Under the pieces are notes generated by a model. It had not been told where the DNA came from and did not search any database. It worked only from the letters and a program-made list of their open reading frames with translations. Made by a program: the position numbers and the translations under genes. Below are positions 31,078 through 41,884 of a stretch of 44,092 nt of DNA, piece after piece (positions within the stretch are counted from its first letter, which is position 1; the number at the start of each line of letters is the position of its first letter). The stretch covers positions 1 to 44,092 of the forward strand of contig JAJIRX010000999.1 of the NCBI GenBank assembly GCA_023853785.1, given 5' to 3'. This stretch comes from Psilocybe azurescens. Lineage: Eukaryota; Basidiomycota; Agaricomycetes; Agaricales; Agrocybaceae.

Positions 31078-31900
31078 TCCTCAAATGGTGCTTGACTTCT
31101 TTCCATCACTTTGATAATGTGATATGAATTCTGAAGTCCATTGCATTTGTCATCCAGCACTTTGATCACAATAATGTAACATGATTTTGCTTTGTCATCG
31201 GCTTCTCCCAAATTCTTTTTGCCAAATGGTGCTCTATCATTCACTGTGGGAGCACATAGCCTCCCTTCCTTCTTTCCTTTCCACCACCACATTGACCTCT
31301 TGACCTCTTTTATGTTTGATTGTTCTTGTATTTTCTGTTGTCAGGATGTGTTCCCATTTGTAGTGTATTAATTATTTGGTCTTTTCGATGATTATGTTGT
31401 GTTTAGTTAGCATGAACTGTAGTCTATTGTTGACCAGTGTTTGTTTGCCAAGTGTGTCTCATGTAAAATGAATAAATGTCTGCTCTATTTGTAGTAATTG
31501 TTGTTCCTTTTTACAATCAGATTTTTGTTGATACGGGTGTGTTGAAAGTTATTGCCTCTTTGAAGATGGAAACATATGTCACCCTTTGCCTCCCACCTCT
31601 GTTTTGCTCACACCTATACATACATGCTTCTAGAATGTACGTCAAAGGCATCACCTACGTTGAAAGGGTGTAAACCATTCTGAGCTTACAATTCATAGTG
31701 AGACACAGAGGCCCTTATTTTGGTGATTGTTATCTGTAATAAGCTAGTATATTATACTAGTGAAGGGTAGGAGATATGCCAGATTATTAGGCTTTGAGGC
31801 TTCACTTCCTAGTGGACCAACAAGTGCAGTAAACCTTACAAACTAACAAAGGGGTAGTGTGGCCTATTAATCAGTGCTACAAATCAAAAACTACCTTTAG
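31078..31900. other. No gene recognised
   Basis: Short frames only (for example plus 31476-31673, minus 31032-31292) with no family signature. Confidence 0.4.
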
Positions 31901-33060
31901 TTTCCTACACAGCTATCAAAGCAGCCCTAACTGAGTGCCTGAGGCGATTGCCTGCACCATTGACCATGCTATTAGTCCTATGCAAGGCAGAACTCCTAAA
32001 AAAGTAACCTTGGCTCTTACAAGGGGTAACACCCAATCAGTCCCTTACCAAGCAATCACCAAGTGATGGAAACTTTATTAATTAGCAAAAGCAATCACTG
32101 TGTCCAGGCCTCACAAAGGCTGTTCACTAATTTAGGTGATCAACTGCTCGGGGATCAGAAATCACTGTGCCACATGGGGTATTGCCCCATGGACTGAATG
32201 TATTGGCAATTGAAATCTTGTCTACAACTCAGTATATGGCAGTCTACTAGATCTGACTATAAAATCTTGTAATTTCAATGCAGCCAATGTGAGTGAGGGA
32301 TTGCCCAGTCAGTGATTGCCACACAATACTACAGGTAACTTGCCTCATGATAAGGGCACCTGCTGTTCTAGGAGGTCCTAAACCAATAGCAACTGTGCTT
32401 GGGAACCTTGGTAGGAAATATACCCCTAAGCGATCTAGTCCCGACATGCCTTACCTGTGAGCCATCTTATAAAATAAGTTGGGTGATTGCTACCCAAGGA
32501 GACACTGCCACATAGACAACAATGTTATCTTCAAATAAGTGCCAAAGCCCAGGCAAACTAGTACTTTCTACTATTATAATTGGTGCAGCAAAGACTAGGC
32601 AGCACACAGCCCATTTTCTTCCTTTTCTCTTAGTCTCTTTCAATTATCGCAAGCTAAAGTATCTATTTAGTCTATAAAAACAGCCCTGTATTTTAGAATA
32701 GGGACCACATCAGCAAACCTTGGGATGCTATCTAGCACTACATAGCACTATGTAGAGGGGGACCTTTGCTATGACACTAGGGCATGTTATGTAGTACTAT
32801 ATAGTACTCGGTAGCATCGTTTTGTGCTATTTTTAGCACAAAAAATCAGGATTTGCTGATGCAAGTAAATCTACACCCCAGATTTGATATCAGAATTTAC
32901 TCTGAATAAGAATTCCAGTGTTAATACTTTGCAGACTAGTGATTTGTGTGATAAGAAATTGAACACTACAGTTCATCTTAAGCAATTAGGTGCTACCTGG
33001 TTTTGTGAGTGATCACCATTGTTATATTCAATGTCAGGTCTATTAGACTTGATAAGCAGG
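31901..33060. repeat. Region with scattered GTGATTGC / GCAATCAC words and short palindromes
   Basis: GCGATTGCC (about 31944), GCAATCACC (32045), GCAATCACTG (32090), GTCAGTGATTGCC (32310) and GTGATTGCTACCC (32484) recur in both orientations. TAGCACTACATAGCACTATG and GTAGTACTATATAGTACTCG (32730-32810) are near-palindromic. This fits subterminal binding sites at the end of a large DNA transposon such as the one that supplied the DUF6830 gene. No coding sequence seen. Confidence 0.4.
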
Positions 33061-33096
33061 CTTTTATAAGTCATCCATGGACTGCCCTGGGGATTG

Positions 33097-33997
33097 TTAA
33101 GTACAGGTTGGAACCCTATACATAGATCCCTGCTTCAAGAGATTGGCTCTGTAGAAATAATTGACAAACCTTCCCATAGTCGACCCAGCCATGGGTGTAA
33201 CAGAATTAATAAGCTTGAGAAGTTCTGAAGTAGTGTTGACAGTGAGTTTGGTGGTTTCATTGTTGCAATCTGATTCATATTCCAATTCTTCTGACGGGTC
33301 ACAAAATTTGATTCCTGCCTCCCAAATAGATGTAGCAAGATCAAACCAGCAAAGTTTATCCATTCTGATCAAGATGATGACATATCTGAGGCTTGTAGCG
33401 CTGATTATTGGCAGCATTTGCAGGGTCTTTCACAACTTCAATGTGAGCATGCTCCATAGTATCTGCTGACCACTGAATTGCAACCCCATTTAACTGTATG
33501 TTGGGAACCACACTCTGTAAAAACTTGATTTTGGGAATGTGCCAATTGTTGATGATAACATTCCTCTTTCTGCATTGACCACCAGCAGCTATGGTAGTGT
33601 CCTTGTGATCATGGAAGCCTTTTAAGGTGCTCAAAATTTTGGAGCATTCTGCTTCATTGATAATGCGAGACGGAGTGAGGTACCAAAAGTCCATCAGAGA
33701 GCGAACAGCATAAACAAAATTGTCAGAAACTGCTTCAGCTATAAGTTCCACCATGTAGTGCTCAATGTTTCGATGTTCCTGTCCTGTTACTTGTTTTAAG
33801 GCTGATATCCCTTCCTTAAAATGTTGGTATCCAGTCTGAGGTTGAAGAACTGAAAAGCAAAAGTCCAACTCAGCAGCTCCAACAGCATTGATACACCATT
33901 TGACGTCATGATCCCAGAATTGTTTGTGCCAATAGTGGAGGGGCTCCGGTGAGATGTTTAGTGCAGGGTGTCTTTGCAATTGCCCAATACACAACAC
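33097..33997 (-). pseudogene. DUF6830-type protein of a Plavaka-like transposon, frameshifted remnant
   Basis: Minus-strand reading: LNISPEPLHYWHKQFWDHDV then KWCINAVGAAELDFCFSVLQ, GISALKQVTGQEHRNIEHYM, AVRSLMDFWYLTPS, LKGFHDHKDTTIAAGG, WHIPKIKFLQSVVPNIQLNG and IQWSADTMEHAHIEVVKDPA. In the next frame come RMDKLCWFDLATSIWEAG, and NYFYRANLLKQG with YRVPTCT. As I remember it, this is the fungal DUF6830 pattern (HKxFWDHDxKW, QWSADxxEHAH) found C-terminally in or beside Plavaka (CACTA-like) transposase proteins. One frameshift near 33360-33380 separates the two parts. No catalytic transposase domain is present; the upstream side is cut by the LTR-like repeat at 34182. Confidence 0.7.
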
Positions 33998-34181
33998 CCA
34001 ATCAAATATTTATTGATCAGTTCGATCTGGGAGGGTAAGTTTTAAGGCTTATTACAATAACTAGTTGAGCAGAGTACAGACTGAGATGATTGCTCAAGAG
34101 TGGTCACTAATAGCTAGAGAACCTTTTAGACAGGCGAGTACACACAAGGCACTGAAATATCAAGGGCAATGAACTATGTAG

Positions 34182-35858
34182 TGTGTGATTTGATATAGAA
34201 ATCAAAACCAAAACACAAACCAGAGAGGAATGGTCTAGACTAGATAAGACAACTCTCTCCCTGTTGAGTTAAAGTGAGGGCTGGCTTAGCCACTAGGTTG
34301 TGAAGATGTATGTGGTCTGAGGAGGGCAGGGACGTTTGAAGGAAGATAAATAGATAAGGGAGTATAAAATGCCCTTGAGTGTTTACTGGGAGGAAGCTAC
34401 CCGACTTGATTAGGGTAGAACAATGTGAATGGGGAGTGATGACTGTGGAGGGGTCAAATGACTAGATAAATTGTAGGAATGGATATGGGGGCAGGAGTGA
34501 GAATATAGTCTTGATCCTAGAGCACTTCAATCAAGTCCACAGCTTCTGCAAAGCCAGAAGTAAAGCCTGCTGATAGAGTAATGGCTATAGCGGCCTGGAG
34601 TGATAGATGGTGAAGGATTGTGCGATATTCTTGAACCAAAAAATCAAACAGAGCAGTGAGGTGAATGAGGGATGACTAGGGCGATGGATGAAGATGACAA
34701 CAAGACCAAGATTGCTGAATAAAAATATTCTGGAGCAATAGAAGCGATGGAGAGTTGAGGATCTGGATGTAGAGGAAGAATGAAGGGCTTGGAGGATGAT
34801 AGGATCGAAATGAACAGGATAAATTTCTCTGTGATGAGAGAACATGGGTGGTTGGATAGGCTGGTCTAACCACTGATGGATGTCTTGAATAACTGGAGTA
34901 ATTGCTGGATTTCGTGTTGAATACTGATAATAACTTCTTGAGTGCGTACTGGAGTGCTGATATTGAGTGCTGATAACTTTGAAAACTTTGCTGTGAAGAA
35001 AGTTGGGGCTTGTAACTTCCTTGCATTCCAAGCAATACTACTACATGGTTTATATACCAGAGAACATAGAAAAATATTTAAAAGAGATCAAGCGTCCAAA
35101 CTATGCTAATCTTTCTGTAGAACGACACTCTGTAGTCATATCTGCCAACTACATACAATAGATTGAAGGCTGACAGAGTTTAGGAGTGAAAAATAGAAGG
35201 ATGAGTAAGTAAGTAACATAGGATGAGTAAGAAGTATAAGCAGGATTATGAAAAGCGAAGTGAGATGAGTAAGAAAGAAGCGAAGCTGAGTAAGTACAAT
35301 AAGCAAGAATGACAAAAGGAAGGAAAGATCAATCATATGGAAGTGTCAGACAATAGAAAAGGAGCCAAAATAGCGAACAAGTACCATGCTAATGAATAGA
35401 ACCAGTCTATTCATGGCACAGCTCAGTCATCCATTACCAAGACTGCTGAGTGAGACAAAGATTTGCTGCATATGTGGAATCCAGTTAAAGACCAAATAGT
35501 TGTAGATGACCAAATGCTGATGATGATGGCGATATATGATGCTGTGCAGTGCTGTGCGTACTAGAATGGATAGGAATGATGTCCAGGAATAAGCTGCATA
35601 TAGCCTTGAGGTTCGAAATAGATAGACAATTGAATAATTGATAGGGAATGTAGCTGATCAAATAGTTGAAGTGGAGATTGAAAGTTGGAATGGAGATTGA
35701 AGTGGACTGTGAATGGGCTTTGACATTAAATATTGAGGGATGTGCTTCAGATAAAAATGCGAAATAATAACCCTGGCTTCTGCATGCAATGGAGAGTCAA
35801 GACAGATGCTCTAAGCTTATAGATAAATCTCATATCCAATCAAAATTGGTGTATGACA
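34182..35858 (+). repeat. Long LTR-like repeat, copy 2 (inverted relative to copy 1)
   Basis: Starts TGTGTGATTTGATATAG and ends TTGGTGTATGACA. Its reverse complement matches 1-1661 along the whole length with scattered differences. Immediate flanks (TGTAG left, ATGGA right) do not form a target duplication, so this is not a simple solo LTR in an undisturbed site. Confidence 0.75.
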
Positions 35859-36107
35859 ATGGACACTACATGCTATGCATGTAGAAAGCTGGGACATATG
35901 CAACAACAGTGCCCCAAATTCACCTGCCACTACTGCCACCGCTGAGCACCAGGACATACTGCAAGATACTGTCCTATCAAGTGTAATGACATTGCTTGCG
36001 GAAGCAATTCGTTTGATTATGACAACCCCACAGATGACGCTGGCATTGCAAACAACACAGGAGAACCCTACAGATATTAAAAACAATTCAACTGGGACAG
36101 TCAAACT
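35859..36107 (+). pseudogene. Gag fragment with two CCHC zinc knuckles
   Basis: Starts exactly after the LTR-like repeat: MDTTCYACRKLGHMQQQCPK, then FTCHYCHR, a TGA stop, APGHTARYCPIKCND, running to TAA at 36078. Both knuckles fit C-x2-C-x(3-4)-GH-x4-C. Tandem knuckles of this form are typical of retroelement Gag C-termini (nucleocapsid) and nucleic-acid-binding CCHC proteins. The TGA may be a CGA/TGA change. The matching capsid part is absent. Confidence 0.65.
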
Positions 36108-38878
36108 GTAGAAGGGGATAATGTTATGGACATCTTATGTTTCTTTGCCCTTCTCTTTTTGTTTTCATTTTCTTTGTTTTCATTACATAAAACATCCTTA
36201 TCACATACACATCATGTGATCATACATACAACTCATTCTTTCCTTGACTCATGTTCTTCAGACTCACATCGTCAGTACCATTATGACTCATTCTCTATTC
36301 TGACTTATATCGCAAACTCATATTGTACTATAATTGTAGATATTCAAAACACTTAAATAGCCAGTAGATACTGCTATTATTCCTTAGCTAGTTCTTGAGA
36401 ATCTAATCTCCTCTTATTTGATACTGCTTGGAACTCACTGTTCTTGACTACTTGACTGTCAGCTTTATCCATGCACATGAATATAAGCTTGAAGTCATAA
36501 CATAAAGACCTTCTTGGCCTTGGAAATACAAAATGAGAGGAGCTAGGTTGTGAAGCTAGCTTGCATGCCTTATATCTTGGTTGGCCTCTTGCTGGGTATA
36601 AAGTCAATGTTTTAGACTTGGTTGTGTGAGGTGAACTCTTCAAGTATTTCTAGCCTTCAAATGTGCAAAGCACTACTTTCAAATTCAAAGGTGAACAATA
36701 GATTTCTATTGCTTGACAAGCAATTAATGTCCTTAAAGTTCTTAATACTCTCAGAAAATGCAGACACAGAATAAATCTGAACTGTACATCCTTGGGGTAA
36801 AAATAACTTGCTTAATATCTACATAGATACATTTAATTTATAGCTACAGGTATGTACAACATCAGAGAATAATTTAGTAAATTGAATCACTGTTACAAAC
36901 CCCCAAACTACATTTTTGCAAATCATAAGCCTTTCTACAACTAATTGGAATGCTAATAAATAATCTATGTGGTTATTGCATCTCCAGCTAGCACTTGGCA
37001 CTCTTCAGCTATTATTCTCTTAGGTATACAGACCACAATGTTGAATCAGGAAACAGGCGGTCTGTTATGCTTGGAGTGTGTTGTCAATAAGATGTAGGGT
37101 CAGTGTTTTGGGGAGGTCTATGTGTCCATTGAAAAGTGAAGCTTGTCATCATGTTTCTAGTATATTGTTTAGGCTTTTCCATTTTTTTAAAAGAACAAGT
37201 TGCACACAATAAGATTGTGATATGTTGGCACAAGCATGCAAATACCAGATGAACATCACAGGAGACAGTGGTTAGCAATGGTAAGTAATACTCAGTTTTT
37301 CCAGTTTTCATTAAAATTTTGAACCTGTGGTTGCTAACAATGTTAAATGGTCTAGTGTTTTTAGCAACCCAACAAACAAATTCTACTCTAGGTCTCAGTT
37401 AGATATAAACATGTATCAAGATGGATAAAAATATACTGAGTTTCAGTCTGTGTATATTGCCTGTATGAGTACATTACTTTATCCTTATCCTTGATCTAAA
37501 AAGCTGCTGTAATTGAACAATCTTTAGGTTCAGAAAGCACTTCTCAAGCTTCCAAAGCATTTACTGTGTCTATCACTGCTTTTATCATATCTTCACTCCA
37601 ACAATTTTTTACTTTGTGTAAGTTACTAGTTGACTATGCATCTTTCTTATTCAAGCAACACCAAACACTTTTTCTACAGATTGATGAAGAACTTGTGATA
37701 ATGACAATCTTCAGTATAGCTGAGTGTTGGAATTGGACAGAAGAATGCATAGATTGGTGAGTTTCAATCATCCATAAAGCACTCTTTTTGATTATTAATA
37801 TAACATCATTTGAAAATAAAAACCTTAACTAAGTTTATATTTGGAAGACTAATTATCACACTCTATTTGTCATTGTTGTCTTTATCAATTTCAATAACAG
37901 AAGCTTTTGGTAATGGATTTCTTGGTGGTATTAATTCATCTGTGATGCTCATTATGGAAAAAGCCTGATCACAAAGTTTATTATCTATGTCCATTAAGTA
38001 AACAGATTACTCAGCACCACTAACTGATCCTTCTTCAGTTTCAGTGATCTTTTCAATGATACTTTTTCTTTTTCTCCTTTAGATAATTTACTCTCAGGCA
38101 ACTTCTTGAAGATGGATTTTTTTCTTTTGGCAGCTCTGAGTCTTGGAAAACATTGTAAACATTGTAAGTTATTTTTGAACAACATATATCTTGACAGTAG
38201 AGCATTTATTATTACTTGAAAGTATCTGTCTCTTCTTGGGCTTGAGTGCATTGATAGCTGACTATTTGATGCTCAGAACACAGCCAGACTGTGTGGGATT
38301 ACACAGTTCACTATCAGCATCTATATTGGGTATAATCAAAATCAAGCCTCTTAGAATAGATGTCCATGCCAATTTTGGTAGAATTTCTGTGGGCTTTGGG
38401 TACTGTACAGTGTCTACATTATATAATTTTTGTGTCTAAATTTAATATTGATATGTGAGAGTTGGGGATAGCTGAGCTCATACCATTCTTACACAATGAT
38501 TCATGTGGGTGTGGGAAATCTATGCAATAGTCTACTGTCTTCTTCTTTACCACTATCTCAATATACACTGTGCTGTTTATAGTTATCATTCAAGTCATCA
38601 AGATTATCAGTAGATTGATCATTTCCAGAATCGATGTGAAGCTCATCAATAACATTCTGACTCTATTAATTGAGTAATTTATGAATGTGCTCAAAATTAA
38701 TTATCATATTTACACTTGTATCTTACTCCTGATGTCTAATTGATGGCAGATTTGAAATCACAATGTTAGATTTATATGTATATTGGACTTGATATTTGAA
38801 TACATAGAATGGCAGTTGATCTACTAATCATAATATCAAGTGGTGAAGCTAAGATGGGCTAAAGTGGTGTATAATATC
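36108..38878. other. AT-rich region without recognisable genes
   Basis: Frames up to 88 codons on both strands (minus 36377-36643, plus 37566-37760, plus 38191-38439), none with a family motif or paired splice sites. Probably old repeat remains. Confidence 0.5.
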
Positions 38879-38928
38879 AATAAAATAAAATAAAATAAAA
38901 TAAATAGATAAATAAATTGGGCTTACAG
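38879..38928. repeat. (AATAA)n-type microsatellite
   Basis: Four to five AAAATA units followed by AATAGATAAATAAATT. Confidence 0.8.
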
Positions 38929-39440
38929 AGAAGGTTTTCGAAAAATTATGTTTTGAAATATTGCAATATCATCATCAGACGGGCAATATTGTTCTACGAT
39001 CCAGTCACCTTTTGCATGATTTAGATAAACTGCACAGTTGATTAACTGACTACATCTATCCTTCAGATAAATGTTCCAAGCCATCAAAAATTGTCACACT
39101 GGTTGAAGAATCCAAAAGAATGTTCAAGCGAGATTTAATGGCTGATAAAACAATTGATATACAAACCGGAAAAACAAGATAAATATATCCCAACCTGCAA
39201 AAGCATTTGGATGGCTCCTAAAACAACAATATTTCAAAAATAACAGAGTTTTTTTTTGATTAACGCCATCGCACCAAGCAAACAAAAATCTACAGTGAAT
39301 TGAGTTATTGATGTTTGCTTTAACACCGCGCGCCTATAAAATACAAAGTAATATAAAAACAAAAGAACAACAATCAGCATGTATTTAGCAATAAAGTGAA
39401 CACAACTTTACAAAACTAAATAAAGTGATATGAGTATATT
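38929..39440. other. Spacer, no gene
   Basis: AT-rich, no open frame above noise. Ends where the minisatellite begins. Confidence 0.5.
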
Positions 39441-40415
39441 AAAAATTGCAATCAATCACAAATAGTACACAGAACTTACAGCTCTGAATTAGAATTGATG
39501 CAGATAATATCAGCAATTGCAATCAATCACAAACAGTGCACACAACTTACATGCTGAATTAATTGATGCAGATAATATCAGCAATTGCAATCAATCACAA
39601 ACAGTGCACACCACTTACAATCTGAATAGAATTGATGCAGATAATATCAGCAATTGCAATCAATCACAAACAGTGCACACAACTTACAATCTGAATTAGA
39701 ATTGATGCAGATAATATCAGCAATTGCAATCAATCACAAACAGTGCACACAACTTACATCCTGAATTAGAATTGATGCAGATAATATCAGCAATTGCAAT
39801 CAATCACAAACAGTGCACACAACTTACATCCTGAATTGAATTCATGCAGATAATATCAGCAATTGCAATCAATCACAAACAGTGCACACCACTTACAACC
39901 TGAATTAGAATTGATGCAGATAATATCAGCAATTGCAATCAATCACAAACAGTGCACACCATTTACAAACTGAATTAGAATTCATGCAGATAATATCAGC
40001 AATTGCAATCACACAAACAAGACACCACTTACAACCCGAATTAATTGATGATAATATCAGCAATTGCAATCAATCACAAACAGTGCACACAACTTACAAT
40101 TAGAATTGATGCAGATAATATCAGCAATTGCAATCAATCACAAACAGTGCACACCACTTACATCCCTGAATTAGAATTGATGCAGATAATATCAGCAATT
40201 GCAATCAATCACAAACAGCACACCACTTACAACCGAATTAATCGATGATAATATCAGCAATTGCAATCAATCACAAACAGTGCACACCACTTACAAACTG
40301 AATTAGAATTGATGCAGATAATATCAGCAATTGCAATCAATCACAAATAGCACACCACTTACATGCCATATAAAATTGATGAAAATATCAGCAGTTGCAA
40401 TTGAGCATGCAATCA
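39441..40415 (+). repeat. Minisatellite, about 15 units of roughly 65-70 bp
   Basis: Each unit carries GATAATATCAGCAATTGCAA then TCAATCACAAACAGTGCACA and C(A/C)ACTTACA, with a variable spacer (CTGAATTAGAATTGATGCA). I count 13 good units and degenerate ones at both edges (39441 and 40385). Unit length varies by small deletions (for example AATTAATTGATG for AATTAGAATTGATGCA). The core AGCAATTGCAATCAATC contains a GCAATTGC palindrome. Unit regularity without spacers of constant length rules out a CRISPR. Confidence 0.9.
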
Positions 40416-40800
40416 TATCTCCACCTAGTTGAAATCTTACATCATAATCCTTATAACACTCGTTAGCGACATTATTTATAGCTTCAAATTTTACACTCAC
40501 GCTATCTATATGTCATTACACACATCCATAACAAGTAAATGATTAATGCTTACATTCTGATTTAATGTCAGTTATCGCGCTTTATAGTGCAGTAGCATAT
40601 TCAATATAATAAATTGTGGAAACCAAACAATAGTCCGAAATATCAAATCATCCTTATGTAATTAGCCACTGAAATGATCTACACAACTTAATCAACATAC
40701 ATGTTTGTTATTTGATTCACAATGCTAAAAATATAATAAGCGAAGCATTAAAATACAACCAATTGATAATACTTCTTTATTGCATATTCAATGCATATCT
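40416..40800. other. 3' flank of the GTPase gene
   Basis: AT-rich, no gene. Probably the 3' UTR and downstream region of the minus-strand GTPase. Confidence 0.5.
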
Positions 40801-41884
40801 TTAAATTATTCTTCGCACATAACAAACAGCATTGAGAGCAAGATCATCAATTACTGCCGTTTGTTTGATTAATTCTTCAATTTGTTTCGGTGACTCACTT
40901 TCATTCTTATCAAGTGCTATTCATGGTGTTAAGTCTCTAAATTGATTTGGTGAATTATAAATCACTTACCCTCAAGCCGAACATAACCCTGCGCGAAACT
41001 GATAGCTTCTAAGTGGCTGCTCAAACTTGCTGCAAAGTGTCCAAAGCATGCTGGTATTCTGCTTGGCGTATTGCTCTGTTCCAAACCTGGCTGATAAGAT
41101 CATCAAACTTCACGTAAGACTGCCACAACCGGCACTGGTTTTGTGTAAGCTTTAATTACTATTGAAATTTTGTGACAAGCTTACCATTCCATTTACGATT
41201 TCCATTGAAAAACTTAACTTCCAAGTCCAATAAATGGGCGCGATACATCTGGGGCTTCAAAGCAAAACCTACACCCATTGTGATGTGAGGTGCTTCAAAT
41301 AAAAGATTAGAACAAAAACACATACCATATGACATGAATTTGGTCATTGACTTCATGAGCCTTTGAATGCTCTTCAATGAAATCCATCACAGCCTTTAGT
41401 TCCTCCCTCACCCCCTGCCTCAAAAAACCAGCGCGAGTCATGAAAGATGAACTTTGGGTTACTTTTAAATGTGAATGCTCGACGGACGTCATGGATTCCA
41501 CGCTACAATGTTAGTCATTTTGTTGATGGGGATGCAGAAATTATGGAGGAATAGTACCCTCGAAGTCGGTTCAAGCTATTGACAAATAATAAGTGTCTGA
41601 TATCTTGCGCAGGGCTGGGTAGCTCACCAGATTTTTACCGTCATCATAGATCGATGGCTCTTCAGTCGTGTTACATACCCGCTTTAACAGGGTTGTTTTG
41701 CCAGCGTTTGCCCTCCCGATAACAAGAATGCGGAAATGGGTGAATCTAGCTCGGAGTTTCGCAGCCTCTTCCCTATAGGTACTGTCCCGGTACTCGGCGA
41801 TCCAAATCCCAGGGATTTCTTCAGTCGGTTACCCAATGCTTTGACTTTCGACTCTTTAGCGGGATTTTGACGATTAGCGGACAT
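40801..41884 (-). pseudogene. Fungal P-loop GTPase (G-domain protein), six exons, several lesions
   Basis: Minus-strand exons: 41884-41628, 41575-41558 (18 nt), 41502-41326, 41254-41185, 41134-40970, 40917-40801. Start MSANRQNPAKESKVKALGNR; an in-frame ATG at 41929 is possible. Motifs: HFRILVIGRANAGKTTLLKR (Walker A/G1), RGIHDVRRAFTFKSNPKFIF, HDSRWFFEAGGE (G3, usually HDSRGFEAG), KAVMDFIEEHSKAHEVNDQI then HVIW, VPVVAV and VKFDDLISQVWNRAIRQAEY (G4, usually TKFD), HLEAISFAQGYVRLE and DKNESESPKQIEELIKQTAV. It resembles the large family of dynamin/septin-like 'G domain' proteins common in Agaricomycetes. Frameshifts near 41800, 41412 and 41115, and a shift near 41010, make it a likely pseudogene, though all splice sites are preserved. 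Exon 5/6 joins in frame. Confidence 0.7.

Noticed and set aside
34177..35863. Simple solo-LTR insertion with target duplication
   Set aside because: Flanking pentamers TGTAG and ATGGA do not match under any reasonable boundary shift.
36377..36643. 88-codon minus-strand frame
   Set aside because: No family motif, no Kozak-like start, surrounded by gene-free AT-rich DNA.
39441..40415. CRISPR-like regular array
   Set aside because: Eukaryotic setting, no short repeat/unique spacer pattern; whole units repeat, so it is a minisatellite.
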